NCBI GenBank assembly: GCA_946408345.1
Contig: CAMJRR010000002.1
Coordinates: 1 to 64,000, forward strand
DNA from: an uncultured Bacteroidales bacterium
Lineage (GTDB): Bacteria > Bacteroidota > Bacteroidia > Bacteroidales > F082
Length of the DNA: 64,000 bases
Direction of reading: 5' to 3'
In this document: one piece after another, positions 45,417 through 53,422 of the stretch
Position numbering within the stretch: the first letter of the stretch is position 1
How the letters are laid out: each line of letters begins with the position of its first letter
Made by a program: the position numbers and the translations under genes
The notes under the pieces: model-generated
What the model was told of the DNA's origin: nothing
Seen by the model: the letters and a program-made list of their open reading frames with translations, nothing else
The model's database searches: none

Positions 45417-45814
45417 AAGCCAACGAAGTAATGATTTTCGATTGGGTGTTGTTTCGGGGCAACTTATCACACGAAACCGAGCTGCACCAGATAGAAGCAG
45501 ACGATTTCTCGGGCACTGAAATTTATTTCCCTGCATTGCACCCTATCAAAATCACCGGAGAGATCCTTTTGGCCAACGACTTCGTGGGACAGCCCGACGT
45601 GCCGGAAGGCTGCTTTAACTATGTCTATAACAACGGCGGCCAGATAGTCTATGTCTCACCGCTGCCGTGGGACAGTTTCTCAATAGACGCCAACTTCAAT
45701 GGCCGCCTGTCTATGTCCATCCAATACGTCCACGAGCTACAACACATCCTCCGTCTTATCGGCATCAACGACCTGGCGGACAACTTCAAGATCAAGGAAG
45801 GAGGCCAGCCATGA
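45413..45814 (+). CDS. Hypothetical early protein
   Basis: 133 residues, start overlapping the previous stop (ATGA). Acidic, beta-rich N-terminal part (VMIFDWVLFRGNLSHETELHQI) and a helical end (YVHELQHILRLIGINDLADNF). The pattern resembles short early proteins common in Bacteroides phages and mobile elements; no function recognised. Confidence 0.6.
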   Translation: MKANEVMIFDWVLFRGNLSHETELHQIEADDFSGTEIYFPALHPIKITGEILLANDFVGQPDVPEGCFNYVYNNGGQIVYVSPLPWDSFSIDANFNGRLSMSIQYVHELQHILRLIGINDLADNFKIKEGGQP

Positions 45815-45951
45815 AACGCCCGCGTTACCGTCGCCTGCGCAAGCCTGGTGCACGATATTGCGGACGCCGCGACACGCTGGCCGTCTCCATTGTCAGACGC
45901 GTCCGCAAGGACGGTACCTTCTCGTATCGATGGAAGCTAATTTTAGTATAG
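45811..45951 (+). CDS. Small basic protein
   Basis: 46 residues, strongly basic (MKRPRYRRLRKPGARYCGRR), overlapping the previous stop by four bases. Likely nucleic-acid-binding; no family recognised. Confidence 0.5.
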   Translation: MKRPRYRRLRKPGARYCGRRDTLAVSIVRRVRKDGTFSYRWKLILV

Positions 45952-45953
45952 CC

Positions 45954-46187
45954 ATGCAAGAGACCCTTTTCCCCATCGAAGACTACACCGACACCGGCAT
46001 TGCAGCCGAGGTGCTCAAGGAGCTGACGTGCCGCCAGTGCGGCAACAGCTTCCGTTGCCACACCCTTGCCGAGCCTGGTTGGTTCTGCAAGGTACGCAAA
46101 AGCGAGAAAACCCAAAACGGCCTCCTGAGGGTGAAAACCAACCAGCCCGCCTGCATATTGTTCACACATAAAGACAACACGAAATGA
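45954..46187 (+). CDS. Small zinc-ribbon-like protein
   Basis: 77 residues with four spaced cysteines (LTCRQCGNSFRCH ... GWFCK), a likely zinc site. The ATG at 45,954 is used; an ATG at 45,930 in frame is also possible. Overlaps the next gene by four bases. Confidence 0.55.
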   Translation: MQETLFPIEDYTDTGIAAEVLKELTCRQCGNSFRCHTLAEPGWFCKVRKSEKTQNGLLRVKTNQPACILFTHKDNTK

Positions 46188-46600
46188 GCAAAAGGAAAGG
46201 TTTCCAATATGCCGTGATCGGCATCAACATAAAGACCGGTGAAACGCTTCATTGGCCAAGTGTCAAAGCTGCCGCGGATTGGGCTGGCAAGTCTCTAAGC
46301 TGGGCCAACCGCCGCATCCGCGAAAAAATCCTTTGGAAAGGTCATTATCTCGGCTATCTTGAGGAAGAAGACAGCATGCGTAAATTGGCGGCGGCCTTAC
46401 GAATCAAATTAGAGGCAGACATAACCCCAAAAGCTCCCAAGGACGAAACCGGATACGTGTATCTGCAAATCGACAACAGGACGAAAATCCTTGTTCCAAA
46501 AGAAAGAAACACGCCTGAATACGCCCAATACTACCGCAACAGGAGAGCCGGCCTTAAAATGCCAGCTTTCGAGGAATATCTGATCTCAATACGACGATAA
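46184..46600 (+). CDS. NUMOD-like DNA-binding protein
   Basis: 138 residues. Residues 8-60 (YAVIGINIKTGETLHWPSV, AAADWAGKSLSWANRRI, WKGHYLGYL) follow the NUMOD1-type pattern of a short beta-hairpin, a helix-turn-helix and an aromatic end, often found in homing endonucleases, but no nuclease domain is attached. The C-terminal part contains TPEYAQYYRNRRAG. Probably a DNA-binding early protein. Confidence 0.5.
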   Translation: MSKRKGFQYAVIGINIKTGETLHWPSVKAAADWAGKSLSWANRRIREKILWKGHYLGYLEEEDSMRKLAAALRIKLEADITPKAPKDETGYVYLQIDNRTKILVPKERNTPEYAQYYRNRRAGLKMPAFEEYLISIRR

Positions 46601-46623
46601 TTCACACCTAAAGACAACGCAAA

Positions 46624-46884
46624 ATGAGCAAAGTATACAAATTCAAATACCGGCTGACACAAAAGAGCAGCCTTGCCACCATCGCAAAAGCCGTCCGTGC
46701 CTTGGGCTACGACATGAGAATTAAGGAAAGAGGCTTTGATTTCGGATGGTTTAAAGACGCACCTGGTTCTCTGACTGGCCAGCTTTACGAGCAGCACTTC
46801 GCACTCGATGAGAACGTCCACGAATGGCTCAATGACCAACTCGAAAACGCAGGGCTTTTAGCACCAAAGGATTTAGAACTATGA
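46624..46884 (+). CDS. Hypothetical early protein
   Basis: 86 residues with a basic beta-rich N-terminus (YKFKYRLTQKSSLATIAKAV) and a C-terminal helix. No family recognised. Its stop overlaps the next start. Confidence 0.5.
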   Translation: MSKVYKFKYRLTQKSSLATIAKAVRALGYDMRIKERGFDFGWFKDAPGSLTGQLYEQHFALDENVHEWLNDQLENAGLLAPKDLEL

Positions 46885-47027
46885 CCGACATCTACCAAGA
46901 CGAAGCGCTCCAGGCCAAGATCTTCGACCTGTGGGACCAAGGCCGCAAGATAGGGGAGATCGTCATCGAGCTCCATCTTAACCTCGACGAGTTCCTGGAG
47001 TTTTTCCATTACCAAGGATTGATATGA
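46881..47027 (+). CDS. Small acidic protein
   Basis: 48 residues (MTDIYQDEALQAKIFDLWDQ and so on) with two helices resembling a minimal helix-turn-helix (GRKIGEIVIELHLNLDEF). Coupled at both ends by ATGA overlaps. Confidence 0.5.
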   Translation: MTDIYQDEALQAKIFDLWDQGRKIGEIVIELHLNLDEFLEFFHYQGLI

Positions 47028-47095
47028 ACGACGAAGAACGATCAAAATATTACCAAGCCCGCGAAGCCTACCGCCGCAAGTGCGAGGACTTCTAG
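47024..47095 (+). CDS. Very small ORF
   Basis: 23 residues (MNDEERSKYYQAREAYRRKC...), charged helix. Supported only by its ATGA overlap with the preceding gene and the tight gene train. Confidence 0.3.
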   Translation: MNDEERSKYYQAREAYRRKCEDF

Positions 47096-47123
47096 GAAGA
47101 AATGTTCAAATACCTGTCGCATT

Positions 47124-47258
47124 ATGAACCACGAAATACCCACTACCTGCCCCAACTGCGGGCATGAATACGACGCCAGGCTGCACTGGCTCGTGTGCCC
47201 CAAGTGCGGGCACGAGACGCAGAAACTGCAAGCCGAACAACCGGAAACCGAAGACTAA
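47124..47258 (+). CDS. 44-residue double-CxxC zinc ribbon
   Basis: The protein is a complete minimal zinc ribbon: TTCPNCGHEYD and LVCPKCGHET separated by 12 residues. It ends three bases before the primase-helicase start. TOPRIM primases usually carry an N-terminal zinc-binding module; this virus's primase lacks clear CxxC pairs there, so this protein might supply it in trans (inference). Confidence 0.6.
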   Translation: MNHEIPTTCPNCGHEYDARLHWLVCPKCGHETQKLQAEQPETED

Positions 47259-47261
47259 ACC

Positions 47262-50045
47262 ATGGACCTCCTGCAAAAGATATACGATGCCACCAACGGC
47301 GGCCTCGACATCATCCTGCACTACTACCCGCAGGCCGCCGACAGCGTTGACCGACCCGGACGCGGCTTCAGCCTGCGCGAGGAAACCGCACCTTCGGCCT
47401 TCCTCAAGCGGATCAAAGGCGTGTGGCGCGTGACCGACTTCGGCGAGGAGAACAAGGCACGGTCGCCCATCGACGTGGTGATGCGCGAGGAAAACGTGGA
47501 GTTCAACGAGGCGCTGTCGCTGCTGGCGTCGCGCCACGGCATCAGCGACCGCCTCGACGAGAGCCGCAACCGCGCACTGGTGGAGACCCGACCCGCCACC
47601 GACGACGAGCCCGACGGCCACTTCGACTTCGAGACGCACCCCTTCACAGCTGCCGAGCTGCGCACCCTGGGCAACGGAGTGAAGGAAGAGCACGCCACGG
47701 CCCTCTCGTTCTACGCCGTCACCTGGTACTCGTTCACCAAAAACCGAAAGACCACCACCATCCGCTCCACCGATGACTTCCCCGTCTTCATGCGCGAGTG
47801 CCACACCCAGGGCGAGTCGTTCTTCAAGATTCTGAAACCCTTGGAACCCAAGAAGGAGTACCGCTTCATGTATCTCGGCAAGAAGGAACCCGACTACGTG
47901 AACGGCCTCTTCGAGCTGCGCAAGGCCCACTCCAAGTTCGTGGCCGACCACGAGAACGACGAAGTGCCAGAAGGCAAGCACCCGCCCACCAAGCTGCCCG
48001 AGTGCGTCATCTGCTCAGGCGAGAGGGACGCGGTGTGCTGCCTGAGCCGTGGATGCCAGCCGGTGTGGCTCAACAGCGAGACCGCAGAGCTGGGCGCGGG
48101 CGTGTTCCACTCGCTCCTATCGATGTGCGAGAAGGTGTGCAACCTGCCCGACATCGACGCCACCGGGCGAGCCCGTGCCAAGGCTCTTGCGCTCAAGTAC
48201 CTCGACATCGCCACCATCGAGCTGCCCGAAAGCCTCATGCAGCACCGCGACCGTCGCGGCAACCCCTGCAAGGACATGCGCGACTGGTGCGAGTTCCACA
48301 GCCGGCAGCGCGACTTCCAGGACCTCGTGGCCGTGGCCCGTCAGTGCAAGTTCTGGTACCAGGAAAAAGACAAGAAGACCGGCGAGCCCAAGACCAAGCT
48401 CGACGTGGTGAGCCTCCTGTGGTTCCTCGAGCTGAACGGCTACGCGCGCCTGGTGGACCCGCAAACCATGAACGAGCGCATCATCCGCGTGGCCGACGAC
48501 AACATAGTGACCGAGGTGACGGCCAACTCGATCCGCGACTTCCTCAACGAGTATTGCCGCAGCCACTACATATCGCTCGACGTGCAGCGCAGCCTCATCG
48601 CCAGCCGCTTCATCAAGTCGATCATCGACTCGCTGCCGGTGGTCAACGGGCGGTTCTCGTTCCGAAACCACACCGCCGACGCGCAGTATTTCCGCTTCCT
48701 CAACGACAGCATCGAAGTGACCGCCGACCAGGTGGCAAAATACAAGAAATTCCACATCTGGGACAAGGCCGTGTGCCGCCACCGCTTCAAGCGCCTCGCG
48801 CCATCGTTCGCAGTCGCCGAGAGCGAAGGCCGCACCACGCTCCAGGTGCTCGACGACAGCAGCCTCTTTTTCCGCTTCTGCATCAACTCGTCACGCCTCT
48901 ACTGGCGCAATGAGTTCGACTTCGCCAAGACGGTGGGCGACACCACCTACCAGGAAGCTAACAAATTCAAGATCGACGGCAAATACCTCACCGACGACGA
49001 GCGCGACGAGCAAATGCGCTGCCTGCTGGCCAAGATGTATGCCATAGGCTACCTGCTCCACTCGGGCAAGGACCCTTCGCGGCCCTACATCGTGTGGGTG
49101 CTTGAAAACGCCGTGCTCAACGACGACCAGGCTTCGGGCGGCTCAGGTAAGTCGTTCATCGCCGAAGGCCTCAAGATACTCAAGAACACCGTGATGCTGC
49201 CCGGGCGCGCCAAGAACCTCACCGAGAACCAGCACGTGCTGGAGCGGGTTGACGAGGACACCGACCTCGTTTTTGTGGACGACCCCGGCAAATACTTCGA
49301 CTTCGACTTCTTCTACACCATGGCCACCGGAAACACCATCGTCAACGAGAAGCACGTCAAGTCGAAGGAAATCAGCTTCGAGAACTCGCCCAAGGTGATC
49401 ATCTGCTCCAACTATGCCCCAAACAGCCTTCAGGACAGCACCCTGCGCCGCCTCCTGTTTGTAACCAACTCCGACTACTACCACAAGAAGACCGACATCA
49501 ACGACTACGAGGAGACGCGCACCATCGCCGACGACTTCGGCAAGAACCTATTCTGGAGCGACTACACCGACGACGAGTGGAACGCCGACATCAACTTCCT
49601 CATCGACTGCCTCCAGCTCTTCCTGCGCCTGAAGGCCGAGAACAAGGAGCTGCGCGTCGACACCGGCAACATCTACCGCCGCATCAACCTCTCCATCATG
49701 GGCGACCAGTTCAATGAGTGGGCCGAGGGCTATTTCCTCCCCGACGGTCCCAACCTCGACGTGATGATCAAGAAGTCGGACGTGTTTGCCGACTTCGTTT
49801 CGGCCACCGGGCTGAAGCTGTGGAGCCAGTCGAAGTTCAGCCGCGCCCTGCAGTCGTTCTGCCGCAACAACAGCCACTACATCGAGTGCCTCAACCCGCC
49901 CGAGCTGTGCCCGGCCAGCACGCCCGGGCGCATCGTGCGCAAGGTGGCCAACCGCACCGAGTACTACATCTACATGAAGACCGTGGGCAACGCCGTCCAG
50001 GAACGCTTCAAGGATGAGTTCGACACCCCCGTGCCCCCGATTTGA
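47262..50045 (+). CDS. TOPRIM primase - SF3 helicase fusion
   Basis: 927 residues, the replication protein. The N-terminal 100 residues resemble the CHC2-like primase head but without zinc cysteines (LREETAPSAFLKRIKG). The TOPRIM core is near 250-310: ICSGERDAVC (Glu) and DIDATGRARAKAL (Asp-x-Asp). The SF3 helicase is C-terminal: Walker A GGSGKSF (about 625), Walker B DLVFVDDPG (about 670) and motif C KVIICSNYAPN (about 713). This architecture is that of P4-like and virus replication primase-helicases. It is preceded by the zinc ribbon gene and followed by the repeat region. Confidence 0.92.
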   Translation: MDLLQKIYDATNGGLDIILHYYPQAADSVDRPGRGFSLREETAPSAFLKRIKGVWRVTDFGEENKARSPIDVVMREENVEFNEALSLLASRHGISDRLDESRNRALVETRPATDDEPDGHFDFETHPFTAAELRTLGNGVKEEHATALSFYAVTWYSFTKNRKTTTIRSTDDFPVFMRECHTQGESFFKILKPLEPKKEYRFMYLGKKEPDYVNGLFELRKAHSKFVADHENDEVPEGKHPPTKLPECVICSGERDAVCCLSRGCQPVWLNSETAELGAGVFHSLLSMCEKVCNLPDIDATGRARAKALALKYLDIATIELPESLMQHRDRRGNPCKDMRDWCEFHSRQRDFQDLVAVARQCKFWYQEKDKKTGEPKTKLDVVSLLWFLELNGYARLVDPQTMNERIIRVADDNIVTEVTANSIRDFLNEYCRSHYISLDVQRSLIASRFIKSIIDSLPVVNGRFSFRNHTADAQYFRFLNDSIEVTADQVAKYKKFHIWDKAVCRHRFKRLAPSFAVAESEGRTTLQVLDDSSLFFRFCINSSRLYWRNEFDFAKTVGDTTYQEANKFKIDGKYLTDDERDEQMRCLLAKMYAIGYLLHSGKDPSRPYIVWVLENAVLNDDQASGGSGKSFIAEGLKILKNTVMLPGRAKNLTENQHVLERVDEDTDLVFVDDPGKYFDFDFFYTMATGNTIVNEKHVKSKEISFENSPKVIICSNYAPNSLQDSTLRRLLFVTNSDYYHKKTDINDYEETRTIADDFGKNLFWSDYTDDEWNADINFLIDCLQLFLRLKAENKELRVDTGNIYRRINLSIMGDQFNEWAEGYFLPDGPNLDVMIKKSDVFADFVSATGLKLWSQSKFSRALQSFCRNNSHYIECLNPPELCPASTPGRIVRKVANRTEYYIYMKTVGNAVQERFKDEFDTPVPPI

Positions 50046-50089
50046 GAAAAAAACAGGCTTAACACTATTAAGTATTTGAAATAATTAAG

Positions 50090-50097
50090 TAATTTTG
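50090..50097 (+). promoter_or_regulatory. -7 box before the DUF5618 gene
   Basis: TAATTTTG matches the Bacteroidetes -7 consensus 21 bp before the start codon at 50,119; the -33 element is not clear. Confidence 0.5.
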
Positions 50098-50118
50098 CAC
50101 CATCAAAACAGAATCGTT

Positions 50119-50511
50119 ATGGAAAAGAAGAATCCAGTTGAAGAGGCGAGGCGTTACGTCGACAACGCCAAGCAGACACTGAAAGACAACGGGGAGTACG
50201 ACAGCTCGCTGAAACGCTACGGCGACCGCAAGTATGTGCGCGCCGCCGGGCATTACCTGTGGAATGCCGTGCTTATCGTGGTCGACGCCATCTTCCACGT
50301 GAAGACCAAGACGCGCCCGCATCCCGACATCAAGGACTACAAAGAGGCCATCGCCACGCGCGACCGCAAGCTGCTGGCCCTGGTGAACGACGGCTACGAC
50401 ACCATGCACATCTCCATGGGCTACGACGGCAACCAGCAGAAAAGCGTGTGCGACACCGGCTTCAGCCTCGCCGACCAAATCATAACCCGCTGCGCCGCTA
50501 TGCTCAAGTGA
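50119..50511 (+). CDS. DUF5618 family protein
   Basis: 130 residues. It matches the Bacteroidetes DUF5618 pattern: PVEEARRYVDNAKQTL, DRKYVRAAGHYLWNAVLIVVDA, IKDYKEAIATRDRKLLALVNDGYDTMH and SMGYDGN. The fold is probably a HEPN-like helical bundle, but no RNase motif (R-x4-6-H) is evident. It has its own promoter box and terminator, so it is a monocistronic insert between replication and late genes. Confidence 0.75.
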   Translation: MEKKNPVEEARRYVDNAKQTLKDNGEYDSSLKRYGDRKYVRAAGHYLWNAVLIVVDAIFHVKTKTRPHPDIKDYKEAIATRDRKLLALVNDGYDTMHISMGYDGNQQKSVCDTGFSLADQIITRCAAMLK

Positions 50512-50534
50512 TACATCCTGATAAGGCATTTCTT

Positions 50535-50568
50535 AAGCCCCGTTTCAGCCTCTGAGACGGGGCTTTTT
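50535..50568 (+). terminator. Terminator after the DUF5618 gene
   Basis: AAGCCCCGTTTCAG and CTGAGACGGGGCTT (14-bp stem with one G-T pair) followed by a short T-run. Confidence 0.9.
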
Positions 50569-50681
50569 GCGTCCATCCCCGCCCTGTTTCACTACAAGCC
50601 CCGTCCGGCACATTTCTAAAAATGCGCTGCGCGCCCGCCGGATTATCCCTTTTCCTCGTTTTTCCCTTTTAATCCTTTTTT

Positions 50682-50966
50682 TCGGAAAAAAAAGTGAAAC
50701 TCTGAAACTTGTAATAATATGAGGCAAGCCGTTGAAATCATAAAATATTGACAATCAACTAAATAAAACACAAAATCAGCCTATCCGATGACGGTTTCAC
50801 AAATGGTTTCAGAGTTTCACATCGGGTTTCAGAAACCGAGAAGTGAAACCGTCATTAATGGCGCCATGCGGCCTCGTCGGCACGGTTTCACTTTCTGAAA
50901 CCGCAAAAGTGAAACCGCCAACAAACTGATATTCAGTGCCTCTACGATTCGCGGGAACGGTTTCAC
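50682..50966. repeat. Cluster of GTTTCAC/GTGAAAC repeats, candidate replication origin or operator
   Basis: About a dozen copies of GTTTCA or its complement lie in under 300 bp, most within CGGTTTCAC. They include a perfect 13-bp inverted repeat ATGACGGTTTCAC (50,788-50,800 and 50,843-50,855), a short palindrome CGGTTTCA-N5-TGAAACCG (50,883-50,903) and single sites at 50,909 and 50,958. The sequence 50,569-51,236 holds no convincing gene; long frames on the minus strand here come from low-complexity sequence. Confidence 0.75.
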
Positions 50967-51111
50967 TTTTTTTCCGAAATTTTGGTGTTAATGGTAGAAA
51001 CATTAATGGTGGAAACAGACCGAAACCCACCCGAAAGCATCCTCTATTGCTTAACCTCGTTAAATATTTAACAATGTTAAGTTAAAACGCTGAAAATTAA
51101 TAAGTTAAGCC

Positions 51112-51141
51112 TTGATTTTTGAGAAAAAACAAGTATTTTTG
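51112..51141 (+). promoter_or_regulatory. Promoter (-33 TTG, -7 TATTTTTG)
   Basis: TTG at 51,112 and TATTTTTG at 51,134-51,141 with a 19-bp spacer, a good Bacteroidetes promoter, about 95 bp upstream of the gene at 51,237. Confidence 0.6.
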
Positions 51142-51236
51142 CAGGCGAAATAACACGGAAACAGCTCCGAAACAACCGAAAACAAGGAGAAACGCTTGCA
51201 AAACATTGGGAAACAAGGACAAAACAAGACAAAACC

Positions 51237-51671
51237 ATGGCGAAACAGAGCAAAAACAGAGTGAAATTGGATAAGGAAAAAGAACGATTGGGAGTCTTCA
51301 CCCAACCACAACTAACGGCTATTCGGAGAGTTTACAAAGATGTACCCGGAAACGCGAAGAGAATACGTGCAAGCATCTCAAACTCGATAAAGCACAACAA
51401 AGAACACCTCGATCAAACAGAGCGTTACCTTGAACAACTTGGTCTTACGAAAGAACAATACATACGATTCATCGCTTCAAACTTCAACCAAATACGTAAA
51501 GGACAACATGATAATACTGTCGTACTGGCCTTTTGTAATGATGATCTTGACCATATTGCTGCCGTTCACCTTGTTTTCGACAAGAATGAGAACTATTGGA
51601 TGGTGAAGTCGGTCAGAGCATCAAGAAAAGTGTTTTTTAAGAAAGAAGATTTGATATGGGAAAAGAAATAA
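51237..51671 (+). CDS. Possible BECR-fold (barnase/EndoU/RelE-like) protein
   Basis: 144 residues: a basic helical N-terminal half (KNRVKLDKEKERLGVF ... KRIRASISNSIKHNKEHLDQ) and a beta-rich C-terminal half (TVVLAFCNDDLDHIAAVHLVF, ENYWMVKSVRAS and KKEDLIW). The end resembles phage-borne BECR-fold RNase-like domains, but catalytic residues cannot be named with confidence. It has its own promoter and lower GC than its neighbours, so it looks like an acquired single-gene insert (moron). Confidence 0.45.
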   Translation: MAKQSKNRVKLDKEKERLGVFTQPQLTAIRRVYKDVPGNAKRIRASISNSIKHNKEHLDQTERYLEQLGLTKEQYIRFIASNFNQIRKGQHDNTVVLAFCNDDLDHIAAVHLVFDKNENYWMVKSVRASRKVFFKKEDLIWEKK

Positions 51672-51783
51672 AAAAACGGGGGATGCCCACACACCCCCGA
51701 AGCCGCTTGCTCGACTTGCCTGTTAGCCACGCCACACCCATTGAAGCAAGAAGTGAGCGCCTGGGCACCAGGCTTTCTTGCCT

Positions 51784-51822
51784 GCAAAACTACAAAACTT
51801 TTTGAAAACCAACCATAAAAAC
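51784..51822 (+). repeat. 39-bp leader repeat, copy 1
   Basis: The sequence, including TTTTTGAAAACCAACCATAA, recurs at 62,178-62,216 with three mismatches. Each copy ends a few bases before an ATG and follows a small possible BECR-fold gene. Confidence 0.8.
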
Positions 51823-51831
51823 ACAAAAAAA

Positions 51832-52449
51832 ATGTCAGAAAACACTGAAAACACCAACAAAACCAAGTCCGAAACCGTGAAAATCGACGGCATTTCGGCA
51901 CAGATCAACCTCTCACCCGGCAGCGAGACCCACCGCCGCTTCGCCCAGCTGATGCGTGAAGCCGGTGCAGCCACGGCGCGCTCGTTCATCGAGACGCTGA
52001 TGGACGCCTACCAGAACCCGCACGTCGACACCGACAACAGCGAGGTTATCGCCAACCTGGAACAGCAGCTGGAAGAAGCCAATGGCAAAATCGCCACCTA
52101 CGAGGCCAAGCAGCAAAACGACGAGGCCGAAATCAAGGAGCTGCAAGCCCAGCTTGAAGCGGCCAACCGCACAGCTAACGACAACGCAATTAAGGGCGTA
52201 GGACAACAGGAGCAAATCGAAAGCCTCCAGAAACAGATGGAAGGCGCCATCATCCTGAAGCCCAACCCCGTCTCAGCCTACTTCCTGAATGAAATGGCCG
52301 AGAAGGAGAAGACCACACCGGCGAAGATCCTGGAACGCCTCTTCATCGATGACCTCCAGAACCCAAGGGCAAACAACCTGCCCTACACAGTGGAAAGCTC
52401 GCGGATCCGCGAAGTGATGAAAGAACTGAAAAACAACCAAAACCAATAA
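51832..52449 (+). CDS. Coiled-coil protein
   Basis: 205 residues. The start at 51,832 follows the leader repeat; an in-frame ATG 54 bases upstream is inside it. A folded N-terminal helical segment (TAHRRFAQLMREAGA-like, 45-75) is followed by a long coiled coil (about 80-145, rich in Gln, Glu and Ala) and a C-terminal helical region. It could be a DNA-segregation, scaffold or early regulatory protein; no family recognised. Confidence 0.6.
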   Translation: MSENTENTNKTKSETVKIDGISAQINLSPGSETHRRFAQLMREAGAATARSFIETLMDAYQNPHVDTDNSEVIANLEQQLEEANGKIATYEAKQQNDEAEIKELQAQLEAANRTANDNAIKGVGQQEQIESLQKQMEGAIILKPNPVSAYFLNEMAEKEKTTPAKILERLFIDDLQNPRANNLPYTVESSRIREVMKELKNNQNQ

Positions 52450-52453
52450 ACCA

Positions 52454-52942
52454 ATGAGAAAACACCTTATCCTGTTGGCTGCCGTCGCCCTGATGGCCAC
52501 CGCAGCCACGGCGCAAACGCCGAGCCTGAAAGTGGGCGCATCGCTGCAATATGCCCACGATTTCCACCAATCCAAGCCCAACATAGGCGCCGACCTCCGT
52601 GCCGTCGTCGACCTTTGCGACATCGTGGGCTTCCGTGCCATTGCCAACATCAACGGATTCGTCCCCGATGGCTTCGACAGATACGGCGCCGCCATGATGG
52701 GCGTCACGGTTGGCCACAAGATGGCCTACTGTTTTGCCGACTTCGGATTCAGCCTCAATCCATCTTCGCGCCAGCGCATCAATCCCGACATCGACACGGG
52801 CATTGGCATCCGCTACGACATAGCCGACCTTCACCGCCTGTTTGCCGAGGTGGGCACCGACTTCACCCCGACAGGAAGGAACGACTGGCACACCAACCTT
52901 TTCGCCAAAATAGGCTACACCCTTAAAATACTACAGCCATGA
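52454..52942 (+). CDS. Virus-encoded outer-membrane beta-barrel protein
   Basis: 162 residues. A clear signal peptide (MRKHLILLAAVALMATAATA, cleavage after AQ) is followed by about eight alternating strands (SLKVGASLQYAHDF, GADLRAVVDL, FRAIANINGF ... HTNLFAKIGYTLKIL), the size of an OmpX/OmpA-type eight-strand barrel. It should insert in the host outer membrane. In a lysogen this could change surface properties or block superinfection; this role is inferred. Confidence 0.7.
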   Translation: MRKHLILLAAVALMATAATAQTPSLKVGASLQYAHDFHQSKPNIGADLRAVVDLCDIVGFRAIANINGFVPDGFDRYGAAMMGVTVGHKMAYCFADFGFSLNPSSRQRINPDIDTGIGIRYDIADLHRLFAEVGTDFTPTGRNDWHTNLFAKIGYTLKILQP

Positions 52943-53124
52943 GCAAGTGGAAGCATCCCTATGTAATCAAGGTAGTTTCTGGACCTCGTACGTATAAACT
53001 GTACGCACTGGTTTACGCCGAACATAAACACGATCCACGCCATTACCGCTTTGTTGACTCCTATCCAACAATCGAAAAAGAGATGGCCGCAAAACGCAAA
53101 GCCTATGACAGACTCAAAAAATAA
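52939..53124 (+). CDS. Small basic protein
   Basis: 61 residues, basic (HPYVIKVVSGPRTYKLYALV ... KEMAAKRKAYDRLKK). Start overlaps the barrel-gene stop (ATGA). No family recognised. Confidence 0.5.
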   Translation: MSKWKHPYVIKVVSGPRTYKLYALVYAEHKHDPRHYRFVDSYPTIEKEMAAKRKAYDRLKK

Positions 53125-53422
53125 GAACGAAAGCCGCCTGAAAGCCGCAGGCCTCCGCATGGCCCTGAAGCTGCTGCCGCCCGACCTGCTGAAGGCCGCA
53201 CCGCAGCACCTCGAAAACTACCTGAAGGAAAAACTCCGCCAGGAGGACACCGAACGCCACGATGCCGGGGCGTGCTACCTCATCGCTCCCGACAACAAGA
53301 CAGGCAGCCTACGCATTATGATGGTAACACTCGACGAGCAGAACGCCGTGAGCCGCATCGTCGAAGAAACCAACTTTGCACAGATTTTCCAATCCATCCT
53401 TCAAAACATGCAAGACCTATGA
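53105..53422 (+). CDS. Hypothetical protein
   Basis: 105 residues starting at MTDSKNKNESRLKAAG, overlapping the preceding gene by 20 bp. Helical N-terminus, then ACYLIAPDNKTGSLRIMMVTLD, a beta segment. No family recognised. Confidence 0.5.
   Translation: MTDSKNKNESRLKAAGLRMALKLLPPDLLKAAPQHLENYLKEKLRQEDTERHDAGACYLIAPDNKTGSLRIMMVTLDEQNAVSRIVEETNFAQIFQSILQNMQDL

Noticed and set aside
47798..48913. Long Arg/Pro-rich open frame inside the primase-helicase gene
   Set aside because: The real frame has TOPRIM and SF3 motifs; the alternative is typical of high-GC shadow frames.
50682..50966. CRISPR array
   Set aside because: The repeated unit is only 6-9 bp, in both orientations and at irregular spacing, with no cas genes.
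51077..51311. Open frames on the minus strand rich in Phe, Cys and Ser
   Set aside because: They come from repeated AAAC/GAAAC sequence on the plus strand and overlap the start of a likely real gene.
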